Source: Xylophilus ampelinus (GTDB taxonomy: Bacteria > Pseudomonadota > Gammaproteobacteria > Burkholderiales > Burkholderiaceae_C). Taken from it: DNA of 54,607 nucleotides. The notes under the pieces were generated by a model that was not told where the DNA came from, did no database searches, and worked only from the letters and a program-made list of their open reading frames with translations. The stretch is taken from positions 1-54,607 of the forward strand of contig NZ_QJTC01000025.1 of assembly GCF_003217575.1 (NCBI RefSeq), given 5' to 3'. Within the stretch, counting starts at the first letter, position 1. Each line of letters opens with the position of its first letter. The position numbers and the translations under genes were made by a program. Positions 27,159 through 38,200 of this stretch are shown in pieces.

Positions 27159-28109
27159 CTAGTGTTGGGTGTCGCGCGGCGGCATCACGAAGCCTTCGAG
27201 GGCCTGGCGTTCGGGGTCGGTGGCGACGGGATCGACCTCGTCGTCCTCGTCGTCGTCGGGATCGCCCTGAGCCCAGAACATGCGGTCGGGCAGCACGTTG
27301 CCCATGCCGGGGCGAAAACCCGCGTCCAGGCAGCGGTCGAGGTAGTGCAGCGCCTCGCTGGTCGATTCGCCCAGGTCCTTCCCGTTGGCCAGCAGCGCGG
27401 CCAGCGCGGCCGAGAGGGTGTCGCCCGCGCCGGAAAACACCGCGTCGAACAGTTCGAACTTGCCGCTGCCGAGCACCGCCTGCGGCGAGACCAGGACGTT
27501 CTCGACGAACTGCTCGGGCAGCGGCACGCCGGTGACCAGGGTGTAGGGCACGCCGGTCTCGGAGGCGGCCTTGGCGATGTCGCGGGGCGTGGGGCTGCGC
27601 TGGTGCGACCAGTCGGGCAACAGCCAGCGACAGAGCGTGCTGTGGTTGCCCACCAGCAGCGTGGTCTGGGGCAGCAGCAGTTCGCGGAACGCGTCGAGGT
27701 AGGCCTCGATGTCGTCCTCGGCCCACCAGGAGAGGTCGGGCATGTAGGCGACCAGCGGAACGTCCTCGTAGTCGGCGGCGATCTCGGCGATGGTGCTGAC
27801 GTTCTCGGGCGTGCCGACGAAGCCGACCTTGATCACGTCGACCTCGATGTCCTCCAGCACAGCCCGCGCCTGCTCGGCCACGGCCTCTTCGTCGAACGGG
27901 AAGTGATCGAAGATGCGGGCGCTGTCGCGCGCGTAGGCCCCGGTGGCGACGGTCAGCGCATGGCCGCCGACCGAGGCCACCGTGACCGCGTCCGCCGCCA
28001 GCCCGCCGGCGCCGCTCGGGTCGCTGGCGTTGAACACCATCACGCAGGCGGGCACTTCGTCTTGCGCCAGTTCTGCGTCGTCGGGTGCGTCGGATGTTGG
28101 CTGGGTCAT
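27159..28109 (-). CDS. thiD: Hydroxymethylpyrimidine (phosphate) kinase ThiD
   Basis: 316 residues, a ribokinase-fold enzyme that phosphorylates HMP and HMP-P for thiamin synthesis. It has FNASDPSGAGGLAADAVTVASVGGHAL (first motif) and the anion-hole motif FSGAGDTLSAAL. KVGFVGTPENV is typical. It is longer than the ~270-residue norm because of a C-terminal tail with an acidic run (DPDDDEDDEVDP). The ATG at 28109 gives MTQPTSDA; an upstream Arg-rich extension is unlikely. It is divergent from the rubredoxin gene. Confidence 0.9.
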   Translation of the reverse strand: MTQPTSDAPDDAELAQDEVPACVMVFNASDPSGAGGLAADAVTVASVGGHALTVATGAYARDSARIFDHFPFDEEAVAEQARAVLEDIEVDVIKVGFVGTPENVSTIAEIAADYEDVPLVAYMPDLSWWAEDDIEAYLDAFRELLLPQTTLLVGNHSTLCRWLLPDWSHQRSPTPRDIAKAASETGVPYTLVTGVPLPEQFVENVLVSPQAVLGSGKFELFDAVFSGAGDTLSAALAALLANGKDLGESTSEALHYLDRCLDAGFRPGMGNVLPDRMFWAQGDPDDDEDDEVDPVATDPERQALEGFVMPPRDTQH

Positions 28110-28271
28110 GGTCGGCGATCGAATGCAGAAGAGGCCCCGGCGCTGCCGCCGGAGATGCGAGTGCCCATTGTGCAACGCCCTCTTTGCCGGGTATCCGTCT
28201 TACAACAGCTACAGTGACGGGGACCGACTCGATACAATCGTTGACATATTATTAGAAGGCCCCTTAAGCTG

Positions 28272-28445
28272 ATGACTGACCCTAAAACTTGGATGTGTCT
28301 GATTTGCGGGTGGATTTATGACGAATCCGCCGGCGTTCCGGAAGACGGCATTGCTGCCGGCACCCCCTGGGACCAAGTACCGATGAACTGGACATGTCCG
28401 GAATGCGGTGCGCGCAAGGAAGACTTCGAAATGGTCCAGATCTGA
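28272..28445 (+). CDS. rubA: Rubredoxin
   Basis: 57 residues. Two CxxC knuckles, MCLICGWIYDESAG and WTCPECGARKEDFE, bind one Fe in the classic rubredoxin fold. It carries single electrons in the cytosol; the partner is not identifiable here. Upstream is a TTGACA (28241) and a TACAAT (28233), neither well spaced as a full promoter. It stands 62 bases ahead of pilG, the conserved position in Burkholderiales, but with no known link to pili. Confidence 0.95.
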   Translation: MTDPKTWMCLICGWIYDESAGVPEDGIAAGTPWDQVPMNWTCPECGARKEDFEMVQI

Positions 28446-28507
28446 CTGCCGGACAGCCCGCACCCCGTGGGCCGTCCGACCTGAATAACAAACCAGGGAG
28501 AGGCCTC

Positions 28508-28906
28508 GTGAGCAACAGCCCCAAAAGCTGCAAGGTGTTGGTGGTGGACGACAGCAACACCATCCGCCGCAGCGCGGAAATCTTTCTCAAGCAGGGCGGC
28601 CATGAGGTTCTGTTGGCGGACGACGGCTTCGACGCGCTCGCCAAGGTCAACGACTACCAGCCCCAGCTGATCTTCTGCGACATCCTGATGCCGAAGCTCG
28701 ACGGCTACCAGACCTGCGCGATCATCAAGCGCAACGCGCGGTTCGCCCGCACGCCGGTCGTGATGCTGTCCTCCAAGGACGGCGTTTTCGACAAGGCGCG
28801 CGGCCGCATGGTCGGCTGCCAGGACTACCTCACCAAGCCATTCACCAAGGACCAACTGCTCATCGCGGTGCAGCAGTTCGGCCACACTTTCGAAGGGGCG
28901 ATCTAA
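28508..28906 (+). CDS. pilG: Twitching-motility response regulator PilG
   Basis: 132 residues, a single REC domain. [13 protein letters not shown] gives the acidic pocket, [12 protein letters not shown] the phospho-acceptor Asp, VMLSSKDG the switch Thr/Ser and YLTKPF the Lys. The start GTG at 28508 follows GGGAGAGGCCTC; the ATG-based extension upstream overlaps the rubredoxin. PilG receives phosphate from the Chp kinase and promotes pilus extension (PilB) in Pseudomonas. It abuts pilH directly with no spacer. Confidence 0.94.
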   Translation: MSNSPKSCKVLVVDDSNTIRRSAEIFLKQGGHEVLLADDGFDALAKVNDYQPQLIFCDILMPKLDGYQTCAIIKRNARFARTPVVMLSSKDGVFDKARGRMVGCQDYLTKPFTKDQLLIAVQQFGHTFEGAI

Positions 28907-29272
28907 ATGCCTATCCATAAGGTTCTGGTCGTGGACGACTCCAAGACCGAACTCCTGTTTCTCTCCACCCTTTTGCAGAAGAGCGGCCTGCAGGTGCGCA
29001 CCGCCGAGAACGCGGAAGAAGCTTTCCGCAGCCTCGCCGCGGAAAAGCCCGACCTGATCCTGATGGACGTCGTGATGCCCGGCCAGAACGGTTTCCAGCT
29101 CACCCGCGCGATCAGCCGCGACCCGCTCTACGCCGACGTGCCGATCGTCATGTGCACCAGCAAGACGCAGGATACCGACAAGGTCTGGGGCATGCGCCAA
29201 GGTGCACGGGGCTACCTGACCAAGCCCGTGGACCCGGCCGAACTGCAGGCCACGATCGCAGCCCTGGGCTGA
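28907..29272 (+). CDS. pilH: Twitching-motility response regulator PilH
   Basis: 121 residues, a single REC domain with [29 protein letters not shown] (phospho-Asp), [13 protein letters not shown] and GYLTKPVDP. In Pseudomonas, PilH acts as the retraction-linked partner or phosphate sink opposed to PilG. The ATG is immediately after the pilG stop. Second gene of the chemosensory operon. Confidence 0.94.
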   Translation: MPIHKVLVVDDSKTELLFLSTLLQKSGLQVRTAENAEEAFRSLAAEKPDLILMDVVMPGQNGFQLTRAISRDPLYADVPIVMCTSKTQDTDKVWGMRQGARGYLTKPVDPAELQATIAALG

Positions 29273-29285
29273 ACGCGCTGCCGCC

Positions 29286-29870
29286 ATGTCCAATCGTCAG
29301 ACGCTGCGCGATCTGCAGACCCGGCTGGCCGCCCGGCTCCAGGCGGCTCGCACCGAAGGTGCGTCCGTATCCTGGCTGGCCGCCGAGGCCGGCGGACGAA
29401 GCTACCTCTTTCCGCTGAGCCAGGCCGGCGAGATCTTTCCCTGGACGCCGGTGCAGCCGGTGCCCTACACGCAGCCCTGGTTCCTGGGCGTCGCCAACCT
29501 GCGCGGCGGCCTGTGCGGCGTGGTCGATTTCATCCGGTTCGACGCCGGGCAGGGCGGAGCCGGTACCCCGCCGGACGGCCCGGAGGCCGATGCGGGAACG
29601 CTCTCTGCCTCCGGGCAGCGCGCCGATGCCCTCACCGGCGAGGCCAGCCTGCTGTCCTTCAACGCCGGGCTCGACGTGCAGTGTGCGCTGGTGGTCGACA
29701 AGCTAGCCGGCTTGCGCGGCGGCGAGGCTTTCGTCTCGGTCCGCCCGCCCGCAGAAGGTGGCCCGGCATGGCTCGGCCACGTGTATGTCGATTCGCAGGG
29801 TGGCGCCTGGCAGGAGGTCGACCTGCAGGTGCTGGCACAGCATCCGTTCTTCCTCAGCATCAGCAGTTGA
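29286..29870 (+). CDS. pilI: CheW-like adaptor PilI
   Basis: 194 residues with a CheW fold: YLFPLSQAGEIFPWTPVQPVP, then WFLGVANLRGGLCGVVDF, and later CALVVDKLAGLRG. A variable loop (about 95-125) inserts between strands. It couples the receptor PilJ to the histidine kinase. It sits 13 bases after pilH and 22 before pilJ. Confidence 0.93.
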   Translation: MSNRQTLRDLQTRLAARLQAARTEGASVSWLAAEAGGRSYLFPLSQAGEIFPWTPVQPVPYTQPWFLGVANLRGGLCGVVDFIRFDAGQGGAGTPPDGPEADAGTLSASGQRADALTGEASLLSFNAGLDVQCALVVDKLAGLRGGEAFVSVRPPAEGGPAWLGHVYVDSQGGAWQEVDLQVLAQHPFFLSISS

Positions 29871-29892
29871 TTGTTCTTTTCAGGGTCTCACC

Positions 29893-32238
29893 ATGTCCGT
29901 CGCCGACCAACTCGGAAAAATTTTCTCCCGCAACCCGGCCACGCCGGACGGTGCCCCCGGCTCAGACGCTGCGGCGCACGGCCTGCCCGCGCGGGCGCCG
30001 GAGCCCGCCACCGTGGCCATCTCCACTCACTACGTGAGTCCCTCGGCGCCGTCCGACGGCGCGGCGCCCGCGGCCACACCGCTCGACGTGCCCACGCCGC
30101 TCGACGCGGCCAAGAGCGGCGACGGCGGCAAGGCGGTCTTCGAGGATTCCAAACTGGTCGCGCTGCCGGTGCTCGGCCGTGCCACCATCGACCGCCACCA
30201 GCGGGTGCTCTACACGATCCTGGGCGTCGGCCTGCTGGCGCTCGCCGGCCTGGCGGCCACCTCGCTTACCCAGGCCAACCGCAGCGCACAGCAGCTCGCC
30301 GCTACCGGCCAGGCACTGATGCAGTCGCAGCGGCTCGCCAAGTCGGTCACCCAGGCCATCATCGGCATCCCGCAAGCCTTCCCCGACGTGGCGGAAAGCT
30401 TCGATGTGCTGAGCCGCACCGCCAGGGCGCTCGACGTGGGCGACGACGGCATGCGCATCGCCGAACTGTCCTCGGCCTACCGTGCCGAATTCGGCGAAGT
30501 CGCGCCGCTGATCGAGCGCACCGACCGTAACGCCAAGGTCGTGCTGAGCCAGGAAAAGATACTGACCCAGGTGGGCGCTGCGCTGCGCACCATCAACCGC
30601 CAGTCGTCCGACCTGCTCGAGATCGCCGAGACCGTGTCGGCGCTCAAGCTGCAGCAGAACGCCTCGCCCGGCGAGGTGTCGGCCGCCGGCCAGCTGGCCA
30701 TGCTGACCCAGCGGGTCGGCAAATCGGCCAACGAGTTTCAGACCTCCGAAGGCGTGAGTCCCGAGGCGGTGTTCCTGCTCGGCAAGGACCTGAACTCGTT
30801 CCGCGAGATCACGCAGGGCCTGCTAGACGGAAGCTCCGAGCTGCGCCTGACCGCCGCCCGTGACTCGCAGGTACGCGAACAGCTCCAGGCGCTGTTGACC
30901 CTGTACGAGAAGACGCGTTTCGAAGCCGGCGCCATCCTGGGCAATCTGCAGGGACTGGTCTCGGCGCGCGAAGCGCAGACCGCCATCATCGCCGACAGCG
31001 AGCCGATGCGCCGGGGCCTGGAAGTGCTGCAGCAACGCCTGTCGCAGGATGCACGCTTGAGCCTGATCACCGTGCTGGCCATGGCCGTCATCGCCCTGGT
31101 CGTGCTGGCGGCCGCCTTCGGACTGGCCCGGGTGCTGCTGCTCGACAGCCGCAGCCGCCAGAGCGCTGCCGAGTCGCAGCGACAGGAAGCCGAGCAGCAG
31201 CAATACGAAGCCGAGCGCGCCCAGCTCGAAGCCAAGCGCGTCAACGACGCCAACCAGGCCGCCATTCTTCGGTTGATGAACGAACTGCAGACGGTGGCCG
31301 AAGGCGACCTGACCCAGGAAGCCACGGTGACCGAGGACATTACCGGCGCCATCGCCGACTCGGTGAACTACACGGTCGAAGAACTCCGGCTGCTGGTAGG
31401 CAACGTTCAGAACACCGTCACCCGCGTGGCCCAGACGACGGCCCAGGTGGACAGCACCTCGACCGAACTGCTCGCCGCCTCCACCGAACAGCTGCGCGAG
31501 ATCCGCGAAACCGGCCGCTCGGTGCTCGATATGGCGTCGCGCATCAACGGCGTGTCTTCTCAGGCGCAGGAGTCCGCCGCGGTGGCCCGCCAGTCGCTGG
31601 AAGCCGCCGACTCGGGCCTGCAGGCGGTGCAGAACGCGATCGGCGGCATGAACGCGATCCGCGACCAGATCCAGGACACCTCCAAGCGGATCAAGCGCCT
31701 CGGCGAATCCTCGCAGGAGATCGGCGAAATCACCGAGCTGATTTCCGACATTACCGAGCAGACCAACGTGCTGGCCCTGAACGCCGCCATCCAGGCCGCA
31801 TCGGCCGGTGAAGCCGGTCGCGGCTTCTCGGTCGTGGCCGAAGAAGTGCAGCGGCTGGCCGAGCGCTCCGGCGACGCCACGCGGCAGATATCGGCCCTGG
31901 TGCGTGCGATCCAGACCGACACCCAGGACGCGGTGGCCGCCATGGAGCGTTCCACCCAGGGCGTGGTCGACGGTGCCCGACTGTCCGACAGCGCCGGTAC
32001 CGCGCTGACCGAGATCGACCGTGTGTCGCGTCGACTGGCAGACCTGATCGAGCACATCTCGTCCTCCACTTCCCGCGAGGCCGAACTGGCCAACGTGGTG
32101 GCCGACAATATCCAGCACATCTTCGCGGTGACCGAACAGACAGGCGAAGGTACCCGTACCACCGCCCAGCAGGTGCGCGAACTGTCTCGCATGGCGGAAG
32201 ACCTGCGCGAGTCCGTGGCGCGATTCAAGATCGCCTGA
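29893..32238 (+). CDS. pilJ: Methyl-accepting chemotaxis protein PilJ
   Basis: 781 residues. It has an unusually long cytoplasmic N-terminal extension (~100 residues, Ala/Pro-rich), TM1 near 106-126, a periplasmic domain with type-IV-pili chemotaxis repeats, TM2 near 391-415 (LITVLAMAVIALVVLAAAFGLA), then a HAMP and a long coiled-coil signalling domain. The hairpin tip region is ISDITEQTNVLALNAAIQAA near 620-640. It senses pilus or surface signals for the Chp kinase. The ATG at 29893 is chosen because the upstream reading frame lies inside pilI. Confidence 0.93.
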   Translation: MSVADQLGKIFSRNPATPDGAPGSDAAAHGLPARAPEPATVAISTHYVSPSAPSDGAAPAATPLDVPTPLDAAKSGDGGKAVFEDSKLVALPVLGRATIDRHQRVLYTILGVGLLALAGLAATSLTQANRSAQQLAATGQALMQSQRLAKSVTQAIIGIPQAFPDVAESFDVLSRTARALDVGDDGMRIAELSSAYRAEFGEVAPLIERTDRNAKVVLSQEKILTQVGAALRTINRQSSDLLEIAETVSALKLQQNASPGEVSAAGQLAMLTQRVGKSANEFQTSEGVSPEAVFLLGKDLNSFREITQGLLDGSSELRLTAARDSQVREQLQALLTLYEKTRFEAGAILGNLQGLVSAREAQTAIIADSEPMRRGLEVLQQRLSQDARLSLITVLAMAVIALVVLAAAFGLARVLLLDSRSRQSAAESQRQEAEQQQYEAERAQLEAKRVNDANQAAILRLMNELQTVAEGDLTQEATVTEDITGAIADSVNYTVEELRLLVGNVQNTVTRVAQTTAQVDSTSTELLAASTEQLREIRETGRSVLDMASRINGVSSQAQESAAVARQSLEAADSGLQAVQNAIGGMNAIRDQIQDTSKRIKRLGESSQEIGEITELISDITEQTNVLALNAAIQAASAGEAGRGFSVVAEEVQRLAERSGDATRQISALVRAIQTDTQDAVAAMERSTQGVVDGARLSDSAGTALTEIDRVSRRLADLIEHISSSTSREAELANVVADNIQHIFAVTEQTGEGTRTTAQQVRELSRMAEDLRESVARFKIA

Positions 32239-32281
32239 GTTTTCTCCCTCTCTTCACCGCCGCAACCTGCCACCGCCGCCC

Positions 32282-35200
32282 ATGCAATTTCCCGACGCCG
32301 CCGATACAGGCCTCCACGAACGCGACCTGGGGCCGCTGGCCTGGGTCGCCGCAGAACTGCGGCGCGGGCTGGAAGGCGCCGTCAAGTCGCTGCGCCGGTT
32401 CATCCGCGAAGCGGAAGCCGCCGGCCATTCGGACCCGGACCTGCTCGACACCGGCGCGCTACGCGTGGCGCGGCAGCAGCTGCACCAGGTGTCCGGTGCC
32501 CTCGAAATGGTAGGCATGGAGCCCACGGCGGTGGTCGTCCGGTCGATGGAAGCGACCATCAACAAGTTCCTGCAGAACCCGGCCGCCTGCGACGAGCCGG
32601 CCGTGGCGACGATCGAGCGCGCCGGCTTCGCGGTGGGCGAATTCCTCGACACGGTGCTCGCCGGCAAGCATTACCCGGCCGTGGGCCTGTTTCCCCAGTA
32701 CCGCGAGGTGCAGGCCCTGGCCGGTGCCGACCGCGCCCACCCGGCCGACCTGTGGCCGGCCGAGCGCCGTTCCGCCGAGCCGTCCGTGGTCGGCGCGCCG
32801 GAGCCCCTGGCCTACGGTGCCGCGGCACGCGCCCAGCTCGACCAGGCGGTGCTGAGCGTCGTGAAGAGCGGCGACGCCGCGGCGGCGCGCCGCCTGTCCG
32901 AACTCTCGCAGCGTTTCGGCGTGGCCCATGGGCCGGGGCAGGCCCAGATTTTCTGGCGCGTCTCGGCCGGCTTCTTCGAAGCGCTGGGCCTCGATCTGCT
33001 GCCGCGCGACGCGCATTCCAAGCGGGTGGCGTCCCGGGTGCTGATGCAGTACGCCGCCTTCGCCAAAGGCGACCAGACGGTCAACGACCGGCTGCTGCAG
33101 GACATGCTGTTCTTCTGCGCCCAGGCGCAGGGAGCCGAATCCGCCGATGCGCCGGCGCTGGCGGCGGTGCGCGAGGCGTTCCGGATGCAGAAGGCCGAGC
33201 CGGTCAACTACGACGTACGCCGCTTCGGCCGGTTCGACCCGGTGCTGCTCGGACAGGCACGCAAGCGCATCGCCGCCGCCGCGGAAACCTGGTCGGCGCT
33301 GGCTGGCGGCGACCGCCAGAAGCTCAAGGCGGCGGCCGACCAGTTCAATCTGGTGGCCGACTCGCTGCGCCGCCTGCATCCGCAGAGCGCGCCGCTGGCC
33401 CATGCGCTGACCCAGGCACTCGAATCCACCGCCCGCAGCGGCGAGCCGCCGGCCACCGCGCTGGCGATGGAAGTCGCCACCTCGATCCTCTACCTGCAGG
33501 CCGGCTACGAAGAGCTGGACACGCCCGACGACGTGATGGCCGAGCGTGCAGGCCTCCTGGCCGGCCGCTTGGACCGAGCCCGCGGTGCCGCATCGCCCGA
33601 ACCGCTCGAAGGCTGGATGGAGGCGCTGTACCGCCGTGTCAGCGACCGCCAGACCATGGGCAGCGTGGTGGAAGAGCTGCGCGTCACCCTGCGCGAGGCG
33701 GAGCAGTCGCTCGACCAGTTCTTCCGCGCGCCGAACGACGTCGGTCCGCTCACCGCAGTGCCCGGCCACCTGGCGCAGATGCGCGGCGTGCTGTCGGTGC
33801 TGGGCCTCGACCAGGCATCCCAGGCGGTGGTCCGCATGCGCGAATGCGTCGAGCGCCTGCTGATGGGCGATCCGGCCGAGCCGATCGCCCGCACGGCGGT
33901 GTTCGACCGGCTGGGCAACAGCCTCGGCGCGTTGAGTTTCCTGATCGACATGCTGGGTTACCAGCCGACGCTGGCGCGGCGCCTCTTCGTCTACGACGAA
34001 CAGCGCGGCGAGCTGCGCATCGTCATGGGCCGCAGTCGGGTGCGCGCGAGCGACGACGCGCCCACACCCGCGGCCGACAACCGCCATCCGGTTCCGCTGC
34101 CGGCCGTGGTGCCGGCGGAGAACGAGCCCGCGCTGCACGAGCCGGTGCAGTCCGCCGCGGCCGCATCCCCGACCGCGGCGGCCCCGGTGCCCGAGGCCGC
34201 CGCCGCGCCGGTCCCGGTCCCGGTCTCCGCCCCCGTGGTTCCGGCCGCGTCGCCCGCACCGGCGCCCGAGGACGACGACGCCGAGCTGCGCGAGATCTTC
34301 CTGGAGGAAGCGCGCGAGGTGATCGAGAACGGACTCGCCTCGGTCACCAGCCTCGAGAGCCATCCCGGCGACCTGAGCGAGCAGACCACGCTGCGCCGCG
34401 CGTTCCACACGCTCAAGGGAAGCTCCCGCATGGTCCAGCTCGACCGTTTCGGCGAAGCCGCGTGGGCGATGGAGCAGGTGTTCAACGCCTGGTTGGCCGA
34501 GCAATTGCCGATACCGGAGAACCACCGCGTGCTGGCCCGCCGCGCGCTCGAAGCCTTCGGCCGCTGGGCCCGGGACATCGAGAACGGCCAGGACGGCGAA
34601 TGGTCGCCCGAGCCCTTCGTGGCCGCCGCCGATGCGCTGCGGCTGGGGGGTGCGAGCGTGCCGTTGCTGGTGCCCGGCGGCGACGTGCCGGCGGCGCCGG
34701 GCGTGCCGTACCAGCCTGTCGATCCGCAGGGCTACGAGGTCAGCGACGCTTCCGAAGAGGAGTGGGCCGACACCGTGATGTCGGAGGAAGAAGACTCCTC
34801 GGACGAGCCGCCTGACCAAGCCACCCGCGAGTCCGAAACCGCCGCGCCCCAGCCCCTGATCGACGCGGACACCCTGAGTTTCGACGCCCCGCCGGCCGAG
34901 GCGCGGGCCGCCGCCGGGCTCTTCGTTCCCGACGACTACCGCGCACCCGATGCCGCCGATCCGGCCGCCCCTGCATCCTCCCTGCTCGGAGAGCCGTTCG
35001 ATGCCGCCGCTGCGGTGCCCAAGACTCCGCCCGACGCGCGTAACCTGCAGATCGACGAAGTCGACTTCGCGGAGTTCACCGCCGCCCTGACCGAATCGGA
35101 CCGCAAGGCGCCCGACGCGGACGGTCGCAGCGGCGCGGCAGAGCCAAAGCTCGCTGTGCGCATGTCCCCCGCACCGATCGACGATCTGCCGACGGTCGCG

Positions 35201-38200
35201 TCCGCCGAATCGCCGCAACCGGCGTTCGAAGGCGACCTGCCGACGCTGTCGGACGAATTCCTCCTCCTCGCGGAGCCGGAACCGGCCGCCGCTGCCGACG
35301 CCGCACCGGCAGCCGCGTCCGGGCGGCCGGAGGCCGTGCCCGAAGCGGCCGACGCGACAGACGGTGCCGACGCGATTCCCGCCGGAGCCGGCAATACCGC
35401 GCCGCAAGCCGCGTCGCCGGAGCCGGCCGAATCCATCCAGTCGGTCGAGGGCGCCGTGACTGGTCGGGCCGACGCGCCGCCTGCGGATGCGGACGAGCCG
35501 TCCGGGGCGTCGACCCCGTTCGACACGCTCGCCGCCGCGCTACCGGTTCTCGACGACGTCGTCATGGGTCTGGACGCGGACGACGACGTCAAGGTCATCG
35601 AATCGCTGCGCATCCCGATACCGCTCTACAACGTCTACCTCAACGAGGCCGACGAATGGTCGCGCCGCGTGCTCACGACGCTGGGCGAGTGGTCGCTGGA
35701 GTTGCACCGCCGACTGCCGGAGAGCGCCGAACAGCTGGCCCATTCGCTGGCCGGAAGCTCTGCCACCGTCGGGTTCGAAGCCCTCTCGAAGGTGTCGCGG
35801 CTGCTCGAGCATGCCCTGCAGCATGTGCGCAACGACCAGGGCACGGCCCACCAGGCCGGCGTCTTCGTCGATGCCGCCGAAGACATCCGCCATCTGCTGC
35901 ACCAGTTCGCCGCCGGTTTCCTGAAGGAGCCGCGCCCGCGCCTGATGCGCGCTCTGCAGGCGATCCTCGACAGCGACAACTCCGCATCCGACGAAGTGCC
36001 GTCGGCCGCCAGCTTCCTGCGGGTCGAGGACAACGACGACCACCGCATGCTCGCTGCGGATGCGGATGCGGATGCGGATGCGGATGCGTACGCCGCCACC
36101 GATACCGACACCGACGCCGGATCGCATGCCGGGCCCGAGCCGGTCGAACCGCCGGCCGAGCCTGCCGCTACGACACCGGACGAAGCTGCGGAACCGCGCC
36201 TGCGAGCCGTCGCGGACGTGTCCGGCGAGTCCGAAGAGGCCGCCCAGCGCCGCATCGACGACACCATCGCCCGCGCGGTCGGTGCCGGCGCCTCGCTCGG
36301 CGACGACATCGACGTGGTCGACGTGATCGATACCGAGCTGTTCCCGTTCTTCGAGGAAGAGGCGCTGGAACTGCTGCCGCAACTCGGCAACGCCCTGCGC
36401 CAGTGGGGTGCCCGCCCGGAGAACGACCGGGCCCGTGCCGAAGTGCTGCGCGCCCTGCACACCTTAAAGGGCAGTGCACGTCTGGCCGGTGCGATGCAGC
36501 TGGGCGAATTGGCCCACCGCTTCGAGACCGAGATCGACGAACTCGGCCCCGAGGTGGGCGACGCTTCCGCGATCGAGCCGCTCTTCGCGCACGCCGACGC
36601 GCTGCGCAGCAATTTCGAGAAGCTCCGTGCCGGTACCGAGGTGGATGCCGACACGCCGGTCCGTCCCGCGCCGGCCCATGCCGCGTCCGTCGGCGAGCTT
36701 GTCGAAGCATCGGGCGTGGCTTCGGCCGCACCGGTGGCTGTGCCGGGCCTCGGCGTGACTGTGCCGGTGCGCCAGCCGATCGCGGCGGCCGCCCGCAGCG
36801 TTGCCGGGCCGTCGGTCCGGGTCCGCTCGGCGCTGCTCGACCGCCTGGTGAACCAGGCGGGCGAGGTGATGATCAGCCGCTCGCGCCTCGAATCGCGCCT
36901 GGGCCAGATGCGCGGCTCGCTCGGCGATCTGACCGGCAACCTGGAGCGCCTGCGCCGCGAGCTGCGCGACATCGAGGTGCAGGCCGAATCGCAAATGCAG
37001 TCGCGCCTGGCGCTGGCCAAGGACACGGCGGCGGGCTTCGACCCGCTCGAGTTCGACCGCTTCACCCGGGTGCAGGAACTGACCCGGATGATGGCCGAGT
37101 CGGTCGACGACGTGGCCACGGTGCAGCGCAACCTGCAGCGCACCATGCAAGGCACCGAAGACGAGCTGGTGGCCCAGGGCCGTCAAGCGCGCGAGCTGCA
37201 GCGCGACCTGCTGCGGACGCGGATGGTGGAGTTCGAAGGCATCGCCGACCGGCTCTACGCGGTGGCACGCCAGGCCGCCAAGGAGACTGGCAAGCCGATC
37301 ACCCTCGACATCACCGGTGGTGCGGTCGAGATGGACCGCGGCGTGCTGGAGCGCCTTGCGCCGGCATTCGAGCACCTGCTGCGCAACGCGGTGGTGCACG
37401 GCATCGAGGACGCGGCCACCCGCGCCGCCGCCGGCAAGCCGGCCACCGGCACGATCACCATCGGCCTGCACCAGGAAGGCAACGACGTCGCAGTGGAGTT
37501 CCGGGACGACGGCGCCGGCCTGGACCACGACCGCATCCGCGCCAAGGCGCGCTCGCTGGGGTTGCTCGACGGGCTACCCGAACCCGATGACGCGCAGGCC
37601 GCGCAGTTGATCTTTCAGCCCGGCTTCAGCACGGCGACGCAGGTCACCGAGCTGGCCGGCCGGGGCATCGGCATGGACGTGGTGCGCACCGAGGTGCAGG
37701 CCTCGGGCGGTCGCATCGAGATCCGCTCGCAGAAGGGCGAAGGCACCCGGTTCCGCTTGATCCTGCCGCTGACCACCGCGGTGACGCAGGTTGTGATGGT
37801 GCGCGCCGGCAACGTCGTGTTCGCGGTGCCGGCCACCGTGGTCGAAGTGGTGCGGCGCGCTACGCCGGTCGAACTCGATGGCGCCTACGCGTCCGACACC
37901 TTCACGCACGACGGCGAGGCGGTGCCCTTCTTCTGGACCGGCGCGCTGCTCGGCTCTTCCGACGCCAGCCACGAGCCGCCCGCCCGCACCCGCCCGGTGG
38001 TCGTGTTCCGCAGCGCACAGCAGCGCCTTGCGCTGCACGTCGACGAAGTGCTGGGTCACCAGGAAGTGGTGGTGAAGAACCTGGGGCCGCAACTGGTGCG
38101 TCTGCCGGGCATGTCGGGCATGTCGGTGCTGCCCTCCGGCGCGGTGGTGCTGATCTACAACCCGGTGGCGTTGGCCAGCGTCCACGGCGAGCGCGTCCGG

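Noticed and set aside
24334-27726. 1130-residue minus-strand frame across hemL, the membrane genes and thiD
   Set aside because: It overlaps several well-supported genes in the wrong frame and is Arg/Gln-rich low-complexity; a shadow.
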